A DNA stretch of 11,061 bases, from assembly GCA_030616125.1 (NCBI GenBank), contig JAUWXZ010000014.1, positions 1-11,061 of the forward strand. Reading direction: 5' to 3'. The DNA comes from Candidatus Aenigmatarchaeota archaeon. GTDB taxonomy: Archaea; Aenigmatarchaeota; Aenigmatarchaeia; CG10238-14; SCSR01. Under the pieces are notes generated by a model. That model was not told where the DNA came from, ran no database searches, and saw nothing but the letters and a program-made list of their open reading frames with translations. A program made the translations under genes and the position numbers. Below are positions 4,804-10,442 of the stretch, piece by piece (the stretch's first letter is position 1; every line of letters starts with the position of its first letter).

Positions 4804-6462
4804 ATGAAAAATTTAATCTTAAAACATGTTTTGATAAACGCAATAGAACACAAAGGGAAGGCTGAATTACAGGCAGTTTTGGGCAAGGTGATTTCCGAAA
4901 ATCCTAGTTTAAAAGAAAAAATTACAGAAATTATCCCAGAAATTGAAAAAACTATTAAAAAAATAAATTCTCTTAGCTTGGAGATGCAAAAAAGTGAATT
5001 GGGAGAAACTGGAGTAAAAATTAAAAAAGAAAAAATTGTAGAAAAAGGTTTGCCTCCTTTACCAAATGTGGAAAAATATGAAAAAGTTATAATGCGTTTG
5101 GCTCCTTTTCCATCAGGCCCTTTGCATATAGGAAATGTAAGAATAGCTGTTTTAAATGATGAATATGTTAAAAAATACAAAGGAAAACTTTTACTTATAA
5201 TAGATGACACGATTGGGTCAGAGAAAAAGTTTGTACTTCCCGGAGCTTATAAATTAATTCTTGAGGGTCTCAAATGGCTAGGAATCAAATGGGATAAGTT
5301 ATTATTCAAATCAGATAGGTTAGAATTTTTTTACCTTGCTACAGAGAACCTGATAAAAAAAGATTTGGCTTATGTTTGTGAGTGTAATGTAGAAACTTTG
5401 AGGAAAAACAGAGCAGAAGGTATTGAATGTGAACATAGAAATCAAACGATCGAAGAAAATCTAAGAAAATGGAAAGGTATGTTTAAAGATAACTACAAAG
5501 AAGGAGAAGCTGTAGTAAGATTAAAAACTGATATGAAACATCCAAATCCTGCTTTTAGGGATCGTGTGTTATTGAGAATTGTTGAAAGAAAACATCCAAG
5601 GGTTGGAAAAAAATATAATGTTTGGCCTTTGCTTGAATTTTCTTGGGCTATAGATGATCATTTGCTTGGAATTACCCACATTCTTCGCGGTAAGGATTTG
5701 GTGATGGAGGATATGATGGAAGATTTTATTTGGAGTAAGTTAGGACTAGAAAAGCCTGAATTTATCCATTGCGGCTTGTTGAGTGTAAGAGAAGCAAAAC
5801 TTAGCAAAACAGAAGCTAGGGAAGCCATAGAAAAAGGTATTTATACGGGGTGGGAAGATCCTCGCACTTGGAGCATACAATCTTTAAGAAAACGTGGAAT
5901 AAAACCGGATGCAATTAGAAGATTTATTCTAGATATGAGACTAAGCCTAGCAGATGTTACAGTACCTGCAGAAATTCTATATGCGGAAAATAGAAAAATA
6001 ATTGATCCTTTGGCCAATAGATTTTTCGCAATAGTAGATCCAGTAAAAATTTCTGTAAAAAATGCTCCTAGAATCAAACGAACTCGGGCACCTTTACATC
6101 CTGACTTTCCTGGGAGAGGTCATAGAAAGATCCCTGTGAATGTTAAAAAAATTTACATAGAAAAAAATGATTTCAAAAAGTATAAAAATAAAGAAGTTGG
6201 GTTGATGAACTTATTCAGTGTAAAATTAAAAAAGAAACCAGAATTTACCTCGAAGAAAATAAGTCTTAAAGTACAGAAAATTCAGTGGGTTTCCAAGTCA
6301 AACATCAAAATTAAAATTGTTATGCCAGATGGGTCAATAAAAAAGGCAATGGCCGAACCTAGAATCAAGAATATAAGGGTGAATAAACTTATACAATTAG
6401 TCAGAATTGGGTTTTGTAGAATTGATAAAGCAGGAAAGGTTTTATATTTTACCCATAAATAA
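4804..6462 (+). CDS. gltX: Glutamyl-tRNA synthetase, archaeal type
   Basis: The 552-residue class I synthetase charges tRNA-Glu with glutamate in the cytosol. It has the roughly 95-residue helical N-terminal extension typical of archaeal and eukaryotic GluRS. The catalytic Rossmann fold follows, with the HIGH-type motif PSGPLHIGN (103-111) and the KMSKS-type motif KLSKT (332-336). The C-terminal part (from about 395) is a beta-rich anticodon-binding domain. The conserved FEDTDP block of most family members reads IDDTIGSEKK here. A cysteine/histidine-containing insert CECNVETLRKNRAEGIECEH may bind zinc. Whether it also charges tRNA-Gln (non-discriminating) cannot be decided from the sequence. 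A TTTATTAA box at 4772-4779 lies about 28 bp upstream of the ATG, consistent with a leaderless mRNA; no SD is seen. rpl7Ae follows after 21 bp. Confidence 0.95.
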   Translation: MKNLILKHVLINAIEHKGKAELQAVLGKVISENPSLKEKITEIIPEIEKTIKKINSLSLEMQKSELGETGVKIKKEKIVEKGLPPLPNVEKYEKVIMRLAPFPSGPLHIGNVRIAVLNDEYVKKYKGKLLLIIDDTIGSEKKFVLPGAYKLILEGLKWLGIKWDKLLFKSDRLEFFYLATENLIKKDLAYVCECNVETLRKNRAEGIECEHRNQTIEENLRKWKGMFKDNYKEGEAVVRLKTDMKHPNPAFRDRVLLRIVERKHPRVGKKYNVWPLLEFSWAIDDHLLGITHILRGKDLVMEDMMEDFIWSKLGLEKPEFIHCGLLSVREAKLSKTEAREAIEKGIYTGWEDPRTWSIQSLRKRGIKPDAIRRFILDMRLSLADVTVPAEILYAENRKIIDPLANRFFAIVDPVKISVKNAPRIKRTRAPLHPDFPGRGHRKIPVNVKKIYIEKNDFKKYKNKEVGLMNLFSVKLKKKPEFTSKKISLKVQKIQWVSKSNIKIKIVMPDGSIKKAMAEPRIKNIRVNKLIQLVRIGFCRIDKAGKVLYFTHK

Positions 6463-6483
6463 GTAAAGAGATGAGGTGATAAA

Positions 6484-6855
6484 ATGCCGAAAGCTTATGC
6501 AAGGTTCAGCGTACCAAAAGACTTAAGCGATAAAACTTTACAGTTGTTAGAGACTGCTAAAAATACTGGAAAAATTAGAAGGGGTACAAACGAAACCACA
6601 AAATCTATACAAAAAGGAATAGCTAAATTGGTCATAATTGCTGAGGATGTAGAGCCCGAGGAAATAGTTATGCACTTACCAGTTTTGTGTGAAGAAAAAA
6701 ACATTCCGTATGTATATATTCCCAGTAAAATGGAAGTGGGTAGAGCCTCTGGAATTGATGTTGGATCGGCCTCAGTTTCTATAGTCGAACCCGGAGAAGG
6801 AAAAGATTTGCTTAAAGAAATAATTGAAAAAGTTAATGCACTTAAAAGTAAGTGA
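6484..6855 (+). CDS. rpl7ae: Ribosomal protein L7Ae
   Basis: The 123-residue protein has the full archaeal L7Ae length. The K-turn-binding signature is RRGTNETTKSIQKG (32-44), with N36, E37 and K40, followed by AKLVIIAEDVEPEEIVMHLPVLCEEKNIPYVYIPSK and GRASG, all typical of the family. L7Ae binds kink-turn RNA in the large ribosomal subunit and is also a core protein of box C/D and H/ACA snoRNPs and of archaeal RNase P. A strong Shine-Dalgarno sequence GAGGTGAT at 6473-6480 precedes the ATG. It is followed after 4 bp by rps28e and is surely co-transcribed with it, as in many archaea (L7Ae-S28e-L24e order). Confidence 0.97.
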   Translation: MPKAYARFSVPKDLSDKTLQLLETAKNTGKIRRGTNETTKSIQKGIAKLVIIAEDVEPEEIVMHLPVLCEEKNIPYVYIPSKMEVGRASGIDVGSASVSIVEPGEGKDLLKEIIEKVNALKSK

Positions 6856-6859
6856 TTGA

Positions 6860-7066
6860 ATGGCAGACGCTCACCCAGCTGAAGTTTTGCAAATATTGGG
6901 AAGAACTGGAGTTAGAGGAGTGATACAAGTTAGATGTAGAATTTTAGAAGGCCCAGAAAAGGGGAAAATTTTAACAAGAAATGTTGTTGGCCCTGTCAGA
7001 ACAACAGATATTTTAATGCTTAGAGAAATCGAGATGGAAGCTGCAATGAAATTGGAAAAAAGGTAA
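6860..7066 (+). CDS. rps28e: Ribosomal protein S28e
   Basis: The 68-residue small-subunit protein matches the S28e family along its whole length: VLQILGRTGVRGVIQVRCRILEGPEKGKILTRNVVGPVRTTDILMLREIEMEA. The conserved RNVxGPVR and DILMLRE(I/T)E blocks are intact. S28e is an OB-fold protein near the mRNA exit region of the 30S subunit. The end of rpl7Ae supplies an AAGTGATT Shine-Dalgarno-like sequence just before the ATG. It is flanked by L7Ae and L24e, the usual archaeal cluster. Confidence 0.97.
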   Translation: MADAHPAEVLQILGRTGVRGVIQVRCRILEGPEKGKILTRNVVGPVRTTDILMLREIEMEAAMKLEKR

Positions 7067-7071
7067 GTTTA

Positions 7072-7233
7072 ATGAAATGCTCATTCTGTAACTCAACTAT
7101 CAAAAGAGGTAGTGGAAAAATGTTTGTAAAAAATACTGGTGAAATACTTTATTTCTGCTCATCAAAGTGTGATAAAAATTACAATCTTGGAAGAATTGGA
7201 AAAAAATTAAAATGGGCCAGAAGAAAAAAATAA
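7072..7233 (+). CDS. rpl24e: Ribosomal protein L24e
   Basis: A 53-residue zinc-binding protein of the large subunit starts at ATG 7072, five bases after the S28e stop. The family pattern is clear: MKCSFCNSTIKRGSGKMFVKNTGEILYFCSSKCDKNYNLGR and a basic tail KKLKWARRKK. The zinc site is formed by C3, C6, C29 and C33. It is of normal length for archaeal L24e. Its TAA is only eight bases before the tRNA-Ala gene, so the tRNA is probably processed from the same transcript. Confidence 0.96.
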   Translation: MKCSFCNSTIKRGSGKMFVKNTGEILYFCSSKCDKNYNLGRIGKKLKWARRKK

Positions 7234-7241
7234 CTAAACAT

Positions 7242-7323
7242 GGGCCGATAGATCAACGGTAGATCGTTGCCATGGCAAATTCTGGAAAGGCAAAGGCTCG
7301 GGGTTCAAATCCCCGTCGGTCCA
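7242..7323 (+). tRNA. tRNA-Ala(GGC) with a 10-nt intron
   Basis: A full cloverleaf can be drawn. The acceptor stem is GGGCCGA/TCGGTCC (7242-7248 with 7316-7322), with a G3:U70 wobble, the alanine identity pair, and A73 at 7323. The D arm is GATC-AACGGTA-GATC, the anticodon stem TTGCC/GGCAA (7267-7271 with 7289-7293), the variable loop AGGCT, and the T arm CGGGG-TTCAAAT-CCCCG. The anticodon loop is 17 nt instead of 7. Removing ten bases after position 37 gives ATGGCAA with anticodon GGC (7274-7276), which agrees with G3:U70. CCA is not encoded. The gene sits between rpl24e and rps13 with no evident promoter of its own. Confidence 0.92.
7278..7287 (+). other. Intron in tRNA-Ala, position 37/38
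   Basis: The inferred intron is AATTCTGGAA; boundaries can slide by one base either way without changing the mature tRNA. A 3-nt AAA bulge is possible at the 3' splice site, but the expected central helix would have only U33:G, G34:U and G35:C. This is a weak, relaxed bulge-helix-loop rather than a strict bulge-helix-bulge. Confidence 0.7.
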
Positions 7324-7383
7324 TTTATCATAAACCTTTAAAACAGTAAAATGATTATATTTTAAATCCACAAAAGTGATTTT

Positions 7384-7944
7384 ATGGGAGTTACAAAGGT
7401 TAGAGCACCAAAAGAAAAGGAAAAACCAAAAGAGAAAAAGGTTAAAGTAAAGGCTGTGAAAGCAAAAGAAATTAAAGCAATAGTTAGGGTTGCCTCTACT
7501 GATTTAGACGGAGAAAAAAAATTAATCCAAGCTTTGAAAAAAATTAAGGGAATAAGTCATGCGATGAGCAAAGCCATATGCGTGGTCTCGGGTTTTAGTC
7601 CAGATGTAAAACTTGGTTCACTAAGCGAAAATGATCTTGAAAAATTAGAAGAAGTAATAAAAGACCCCATTAAATTTGGTGTGCCAGCAAGCCTTGTGAA
7701 TAGAATGAAGGATATTGATACGGGAAAAGATTTACATGTAACGGGCCCTGATTTGGGCATTCAAAAGAAATTCGATATTAAAAGGATGATTGACATGAAG
7801 TGTTACAAAGGAGTAAGACATATGTATGGTTTGCCTGTAAGAGGACAAAGAACTAGAAGCTCTTTTAGAAAGGGAAGAGTAGTTGGGGTTATTAAAAAGA
7901 CGATTAGGTTACAGATGAAAAAAGAAGAAAAAGAGAAGAAGTGA
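7384..7944 (+). CDS. rps13: Ribosomal protein S13, with lysine-rich N-terminal extension
   Basis: The 186-residue protein is archaeal S13 (uS13), which contacts the 30S head, the P-site tRNA and bridges to the 50S subunit. The family begins around residue 35 (KAIVRVASTDLDGEKKLIQALKKIKGISHAMSKAIC) and contains the C-terminal signature YKGVRHMYGLPVRGQRTRSSFRKG (141-164). The first 30 or so residues are an almost pure Lys/Glu/Pro/Val stretch absent from most S13 proteins; no internal Met could serve as a shorter start. Upstream is GTGAT (7374-7378) as a possible SD. TATA-like sequences lie at 7336-7344 (TTTAAAAC) and 7355-7362 (TTATATTT), so this may begin a new transcript after tRNA-Ala. rps4 follows after 4 bp. 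Confidence 0.95.
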   Translation: MGVTKVRAPKEKEKPKEKKVKVKAVKAKEIKAIVRVASTDLDGEKKLIQALKKIKGISHAMSKAICVVSGFSPDVKLGSLSENDLEKLEEVIKDPIKFGVPASLVNRMKDIDTGKDLHVTGPDLGIQKKFDIKRMIDMKCYKGVRHMYGLPVRGQRTRSSFRKGRVVGVIKKTIRLQMKKEEKEKK

Positions 7945-7948
7945 TTAG

Positions 7949-8428
7949 ATGAGAAGATCTAGAAAAAAATATGAAAGACCGCGAAGAATGTGGGATAAGA
8001 AAAGAATTGAAAGGGAAAAGGAAATTGTGAAAAATTTTGGTCTGAGAAGAAAAAGAGAAATATGGAAAGCAGAAGCTTTGCTTAGAAAGTATAGAAGAAT
8101 GGCAAGAAAATTGGCAGTAAAAAAAGACAAAAAATTAGAAAAGGCATTAATTGAAAAGTTAACTAAACTTGGGATTTTAAATAAAAATGCAAATTTAGAT
8201 GATGTCTTAAGTTTAATTCCTGAAAACATTCTTGAAAGACGACTTCAAACCATAGTTCATAGAAAGGGGTTTGCAAATACTATCAAACAGGCAAGACAAT
8301 TTGTAGCCCATGGCCATGTGATTATAGACAAAAGAAAAATTGTATATCCTGGATATTTGGTGCCAAAAGCTGAGGAAAAGAAAATGCAACTCAATATACC
8401 GTTTCAAACTAAAAAAGTGGATAAATGA
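7949..8428 (+). CDS. rps4: Ribosomal protein S4
   Basis: The 159-residue archaeal S4 (uS4) is an assembly protein of the 30S body. The basic N-terminus MRRSRKKYERPRRMWDKKRIEREKEIVKNFGLRRKREIWKAE is typical of archaeal S4 and lacks the bacterial zinc knuckle. The S4 RNA-binding domain lies at about residues 95-138 (LERRLQTIVHRKGFANTIKQARQFVAHGHVIIDKRKIVYPGYLV). AGTGATTAG just before the ATG overlaps the S13 stop and acts as SD. The stop codon overlaps the rps11 start (ATGA), indicating translational coupling. Confidence 0.97.
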   Translation: MRRSRKKYERPRRMWDKKRIEREKEIVKNFGLRRKREIWKAEALLRKYRRMARKLAVKKDKKLEKALIEKLTKLGILNKNANLDDVLSLIPENILERRLQTIVHRKGFANTIKQARQFVAHGHVIIDKRKIVYPGYLVPKAEEKKMQLNIPFQTKKVDK

Positions 8429-8820
8429 GAAAAGAAGAGAAGTGGGGAGTTGCTCACATACACAGCACAGAAAATAACACAATAATTCATATCACTGATT
8501 TAACCGGCGCGGAAACTATCACACGTTGTTCAGGAGGAATGATGACTGAGAAAGACAGAGAAAAGGGGAAACCTTTTCCAGCCATGCTGGCAGCAAAAAA
8601 AGCAGGAGAAGAAGCTTTGGCTAAAGGAATTACTGGTGTGCATATAAAAGTGAGAGCAAAAGGTTCACAGTATAGTAGATCGCCAGGAATGGGTGCTCAA
8701 CCAGCCATACGTGCTCTTGCGAAAATGGGTTTAAGAATAGGCATGATTGAGGATGTGACACCAGTTCAACACGGAAGAGGATTAAAGTCTCCAGGAGGGA
8801 GACGTGGAAGAAGAGTTTAA
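8425..8820 (+). CDS. rps11: Ribosomal protein S11
   Basis: The 131-residue uS11 protein lines the mRNA exit of the 30S platform. Conserved blocks are WGVAHIHSTENNTIIHITDLTGAETITRCSGGM, the MLAAKKAGEEALAKGITGVHIKVRAKG region, and the C-terminal IGMIEDVTPVQHGRGLKSPGGRRGRRV. The length is normal. It overlaps rps4 by four bases. rpoD starts 48 bp downstream, keeping the common archaeal order S13-S4-S11-rpoD. Confidence 0.97.
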   Translation: MRKEEKWGVAHIHSTENNTIIHITDLTGAETITRCSGGMMTEKDREKGKPFPAMLAAKKAGEEALAKGITGVHIKVRAKGSQYSRSPGMGAQPAIRALAKMGLRIGMIEDVTPVQHGRGLKSPGGRRGRRV

Positions 8821-8868
8821 TTTATTTAATTAAACATCAAAAACTTAATATCAATACAAAGTGGTGGA

Positions 8869-9654
8869 ATGAGAATTGAAATTTTAGAAAAAACAAACTC
8901 TGAAGTTAGATTTTTGGTTGAAGGGGCAAAAACTTCTTTTGCTTCTGCTCTTAGAAGAATAATGATTACAGAAATTCCAACAATGGCAATAGAATGGGTT
9001 GATTTCAGAAAAAATGGTTCTGTGCTAAACGACGAAATAATCACAAGTCGTTTGGGATTGGTTCCATTAACATTTGATTCAAAAGCTTACAATCTACTGA
9101 GTAAATGTGGATGTAAAGGGAAAGGTTGCAGCAGATGCCAAGTGAAATTGACTCTTAAGAAAAAAGGCCCATGTGTTGTATCTTCTGGTGATTTAAAATC
9201 CAACGCAAGAGATGTTAATCCAGTTTTTGATAAAATCCCAATCGTTGAATTGTTTGAAGGTCAGGAATTAGAGTTTGAGTCTCTTGCTCAGCTTGGGATA
9301 GGAAGAAACCATGTAAAATGGCAGGGAGCTATTGTTGGTTATAAAAATAAACCCGTAGTTACAATCGGTAGAGATGTCAAACCTAAGGCCGAATACATTG
9401 AACATTGTCCAGTAAAAATATTGAAAATTAACGGAAATAAATTAGTTGTTACCGATCCTCTAAAATGTATTTTGTGCATGCAATGTGTAGAATTAAGTGG
9501 AGGAAAAATAAAAGTTGAGTCTGAGGATGATAGTTTTATTTTTAATGTAGAAACTGCTTCTGGTTTAAAGCCTGAAGAAGTTGTTTTGAGATCAGCAGAA
9601 ATCCTAGAAAATAAGTTAAATGAATTTGGAAAGGATTTAAAAAAATTAAAATAA
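8869..9654 (+). CDS. rpoD: DNA-directed RNA polymerase subunit D
   Basis: The 261-residue archaeal Rpo3/D subunit is homologous to bacterial alpha-NTD and eukaryotic Rpb3 and forms the assembly platform with subunit L. The dimerisation domain begins RIEILEKTNSEVRFLVEGAKTSFASALRRIMITEIPTMAIEWV and continues LNDEIITSRLGLVPL. A cysteine cluster C80, C82, C87, C90 (CGCKGKGCSRC) may hold zinc. The ferredoxin-like insert carries C180 and C200-x2-C203-x2-C206 (HCPVKIL, KCILCMQC), so the four cysteines that bind the Fe-S cluster in Sulfolobus D are all present. The ATG follows a GGTGG SD. A TATA-like TTTAATTAAA at 8824-8833 could provide an additional promoter. It is not the bacterial sigma factor of the same symbol. 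Confidence 0.96.
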   Translation: MRIEILEKTNSEVRFLVEGAKTSFASALRRIMITEIPTMAIEWVDFRKNGSVLNDEIITSRLGLVPLTFDSKAYNLLSKCGCKGKGCSRCQVKLTLKKKGPCVVSSGDLKSNARDVNPVFDKIPIVELFEGQELEFESLAQLGIGRNHVKWQGAIVGYKNKPVVTIGRDVKPKAEYIEHCPVKILKINGNKLVVTDPLKCILCMQCVELSGGKIKVESEDDSFIFNVETASGLKPEEVVLRSAEILENKLNEFGKDLKKLK

Positions 9655-9679
9655 GTTCAAATTCTTATTTTATATGACT

Positions 9680-9802
9680 GCAGGGGTTGCCTAGTCTGGT
9701 CAACGGCGCAGGGCTTAAGTTTGATTACTTAAGCACAGATCAAAAATGAAGAAGAAACCCTGTGGCTTAGTGCCTTCGTGGGTTCAAATCCCACTCCCTG
9801 CA
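9680..9802 (+). tRNA. tRNA-Leu(TAA) with a 37-nt intron
   Basis: The acceptor stem is GCAGGGG/TCCCTGC (9680-9686 with 9795-9801) with A73 at 9802. The D stem is GCC/GGC, the anticodon stem CAGGG/CCCTG (9709-9713 with 9758-9762), and the T arm GTGGG-TTCAAAT-CCCAC. A 15-nt variable arm with a GGC/GCC stem marks a class II tRNA. The loop read with the intron removed is CTTAAGA with anticodon TAA at 9716-9718, decoding the leucine codons TTA and TTG. CCA is not encoded. It lies 25 bp after rpoD. A tRNA-Leu in this position before L18e-L13-S9 is known from haloarchaea; here the ribosomal genes do not follow. Confidence 0.93.
9720..9756 (+). other. Intron in tRNA-Leu, position 37/38
   Basis: The inferred 37-nt intron begins TTTGAT (9720-9725), which can pair with ATCAAA (9739-9744). 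Its end, GAAG-AA before A38, can pair C32-U33-U34 with AAG and leave a 3-nt AAA bulge, giving a near-canonical splice motif. A competing perfect 7-bp hairpin GCTTAAG/CTTAAGC (9713-9719 with 9728-9734) would cover the anticodon. Confidence 0.75.
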
Positions 9803-9818
9803 TAAAAAGTGAATAAAA

Positions 9819-9968
9819 ATGACTATTGGCGGAATATGTGCGTGTTGCAAAAAATATTCTCCAGGATTATTTACTTGCGCTGCTTGCGGGAGTCGTGTTT
9901 GCCCCGAGTGTGTTATTCCTGAAACTAAATTTTGCAAGATTTGTCAAGGAAAGAAATTTTTGAAATAA
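9819..9968 (+). CDS. Small cysteine-rich zinc-binding protein, 49 aa
   Basis: ATG 9819 opens a 49-residue protein with four CxxC knuckles: C7-x2-C10, C20-x2-C23, C28-x2-C31 and C39-x2-C42, plus C9. The spacing suits a cross-brace with two zinc ions (RING, B-box or HIT-finger style). The middle part, LFTCAACGSRVCPEC, resembles the KYxCPxCxxxxCSxxC core of HIT-type zinc fingers, although the last ligand pair is Cys-Cys rather than Cys-His. It ends with the basic tail GKKFLK. I cannot name a family. AAGTGA at 9808-9812 can act as SD. It lies 16 bp after tRNA-Leu, so it is likely the last gene of the rps13-rpoD transcript and may act in translation or RNA handling; that role is inferred from context only. 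Confidence 0.75.
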   Translation: MTIGGICACCKKYSPGLFTCAACGSRVCPECVIPETKFCKICQGKKFLK

Positions 9969-9969
9969 T

Positions 9970-10317
9970 TTAAAACTTCATCAAGCTCTCAACAAGTTTT
10001 TTTGTTGCTTCTTGAGTTGGTTCATCTGTAGGTTTAATGATTTCTGCAATAACTCTTTCTATTGTTTTTTTCTTCTCAGCATCTCCTATAGAAACTATTG
10101 CTCTTAATGGTTCTTGTACCTTGCCTAAAACTTTTTTAAGCTCTTCTACTTCTTTTTTCAATTCAACAAAAGCACACCATAATTGGGCAACTTTAACGTC
10201 ACCAGCACCCAAATAAGCTCCTCTATGCTTTTTTGTAGAATCAAAAACGTCAGCAAGAGTTTTTTTAGCATCATCACTTAGAAATTCTTTCCAGTCTTCT
10301 CTTTTCCTTAATACCAA
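9970..10317 (-). CDS. Uncharacterised helical protein, 115 aa
   Basis: I do not recognise this protein. It begins MVLRKREDWKEFLSDDAKKTL and is predicted to be almost entirely helical. Residues 45-69 (QLWCAFVELKKEVEELKKVLGKVQE) have the heptad pattern of a short coiled coil. The segment HRGAYLGAGDVKVAQLWCAF looks like a conserved core. It is cytosolic, with no membrane segment. The start is TTG at 10317, strongly supported by AGGTGAG at 10321-10327, a good SD three bases upstream. A TTTAAAAC-like TATA box lies at 10347-10355. The gene converges on the zinc-protein gene (1 bp between stops) and diverges from the FKBP gene across a region with repeated half-sites. Confidence 0.7.
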   Translation of the reverse strand: MVLRKREDWKEFLSDDAKKTLADVFDSTKKHRGAYLGAGDVKVAQLWCAFVELKKEVEELKKVLGKVQEPLRAIVSIGDAEKKKTIERVIAEIIKPTDEPTQEATKKLVESLMKF

Positions 10318-10343
10318 AAACTCACCTATCTTTTATTGACCAT

Positions 10344-10383
10344 TAAGTTTTAAATGCTTAACTTAGTAAATGCTTAACTTAGT
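10344..10383. repeat. Operator-like array: 16-bp tandem repeat with TAAGTT half-sites
   Basis: The unit AAATGCTTAACTTAGT occurs twice without a gap (10352-10367 and 10368-10383), and a third partial copy AAAGCTT follows. AACTTA at 10360-10365 and 10376-10381 and the inverted TAAGTT at 10344-10349 start at exact 16-bp intervals. The first inverted pair brackets the TATA box of the minus-strand gene, which suggests a regulator binding site. Confidence 0.5.
10347..10355 (-). promoter_or_regulatory. TATA box of the minus-strand helical-protein gene
   Basis: The minus strand reads ATTTAAAAC. Its centre is about 34 bp upstream of the TTG at 10317, which would give a leader of roughly eight bases that still contains the AGGTGAG ribosome binding site. 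Confidence 0.45.
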
Positions 10384-10400
10384 AAAGCTTTTAAAGGTTA

Positions 10401-10438
10401 GCCTAAATATATCAGTTATATTTAAAAAACTTTGGTGA
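10401..10438 (+). promoter_or_regulatory. Promoter and SD of the FKBP gene
   Basis: CTAAATATAT at 10403-10412 is a TATA-like box about 36 bp upstream of the ATG; a second candidate is TTTTAAAG near 10390-10397. GGTGA at 10434-10438 is a clear Shine-Dalgarno sequence four bases before the ATG at 10443. Confidence 0.45.
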
Positions 10439-10442
10439 ATAA

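Noticed and set aside
4776..5210. Minus-strand 144-codon ORF opposite gltX
   Set aside because: It is a Phe/Ser-rich shadow of the strongly conserved gltX N-terminal region with no independent signals. The same applies to the other antisense frames over gltX, rpl7Ae, rps13, rps4 and rpoD.
7242..7323. Reading the tRNA as tRNA-Ser(GGA) by choosing another intron boundary
   Set aside because: The variable region is only five bases (serine tRNAs have a long arm), and the G3:U70 pair points to alanine.
8650..8656. GTGAGAG on the plus strand inside rps11 (and at 4585-4591 in the glycosyltransferase gene)
   Set aside because: Both lie within conserved coding sequence without an adjacent TATA box, so they are chance matches to the promoter word.
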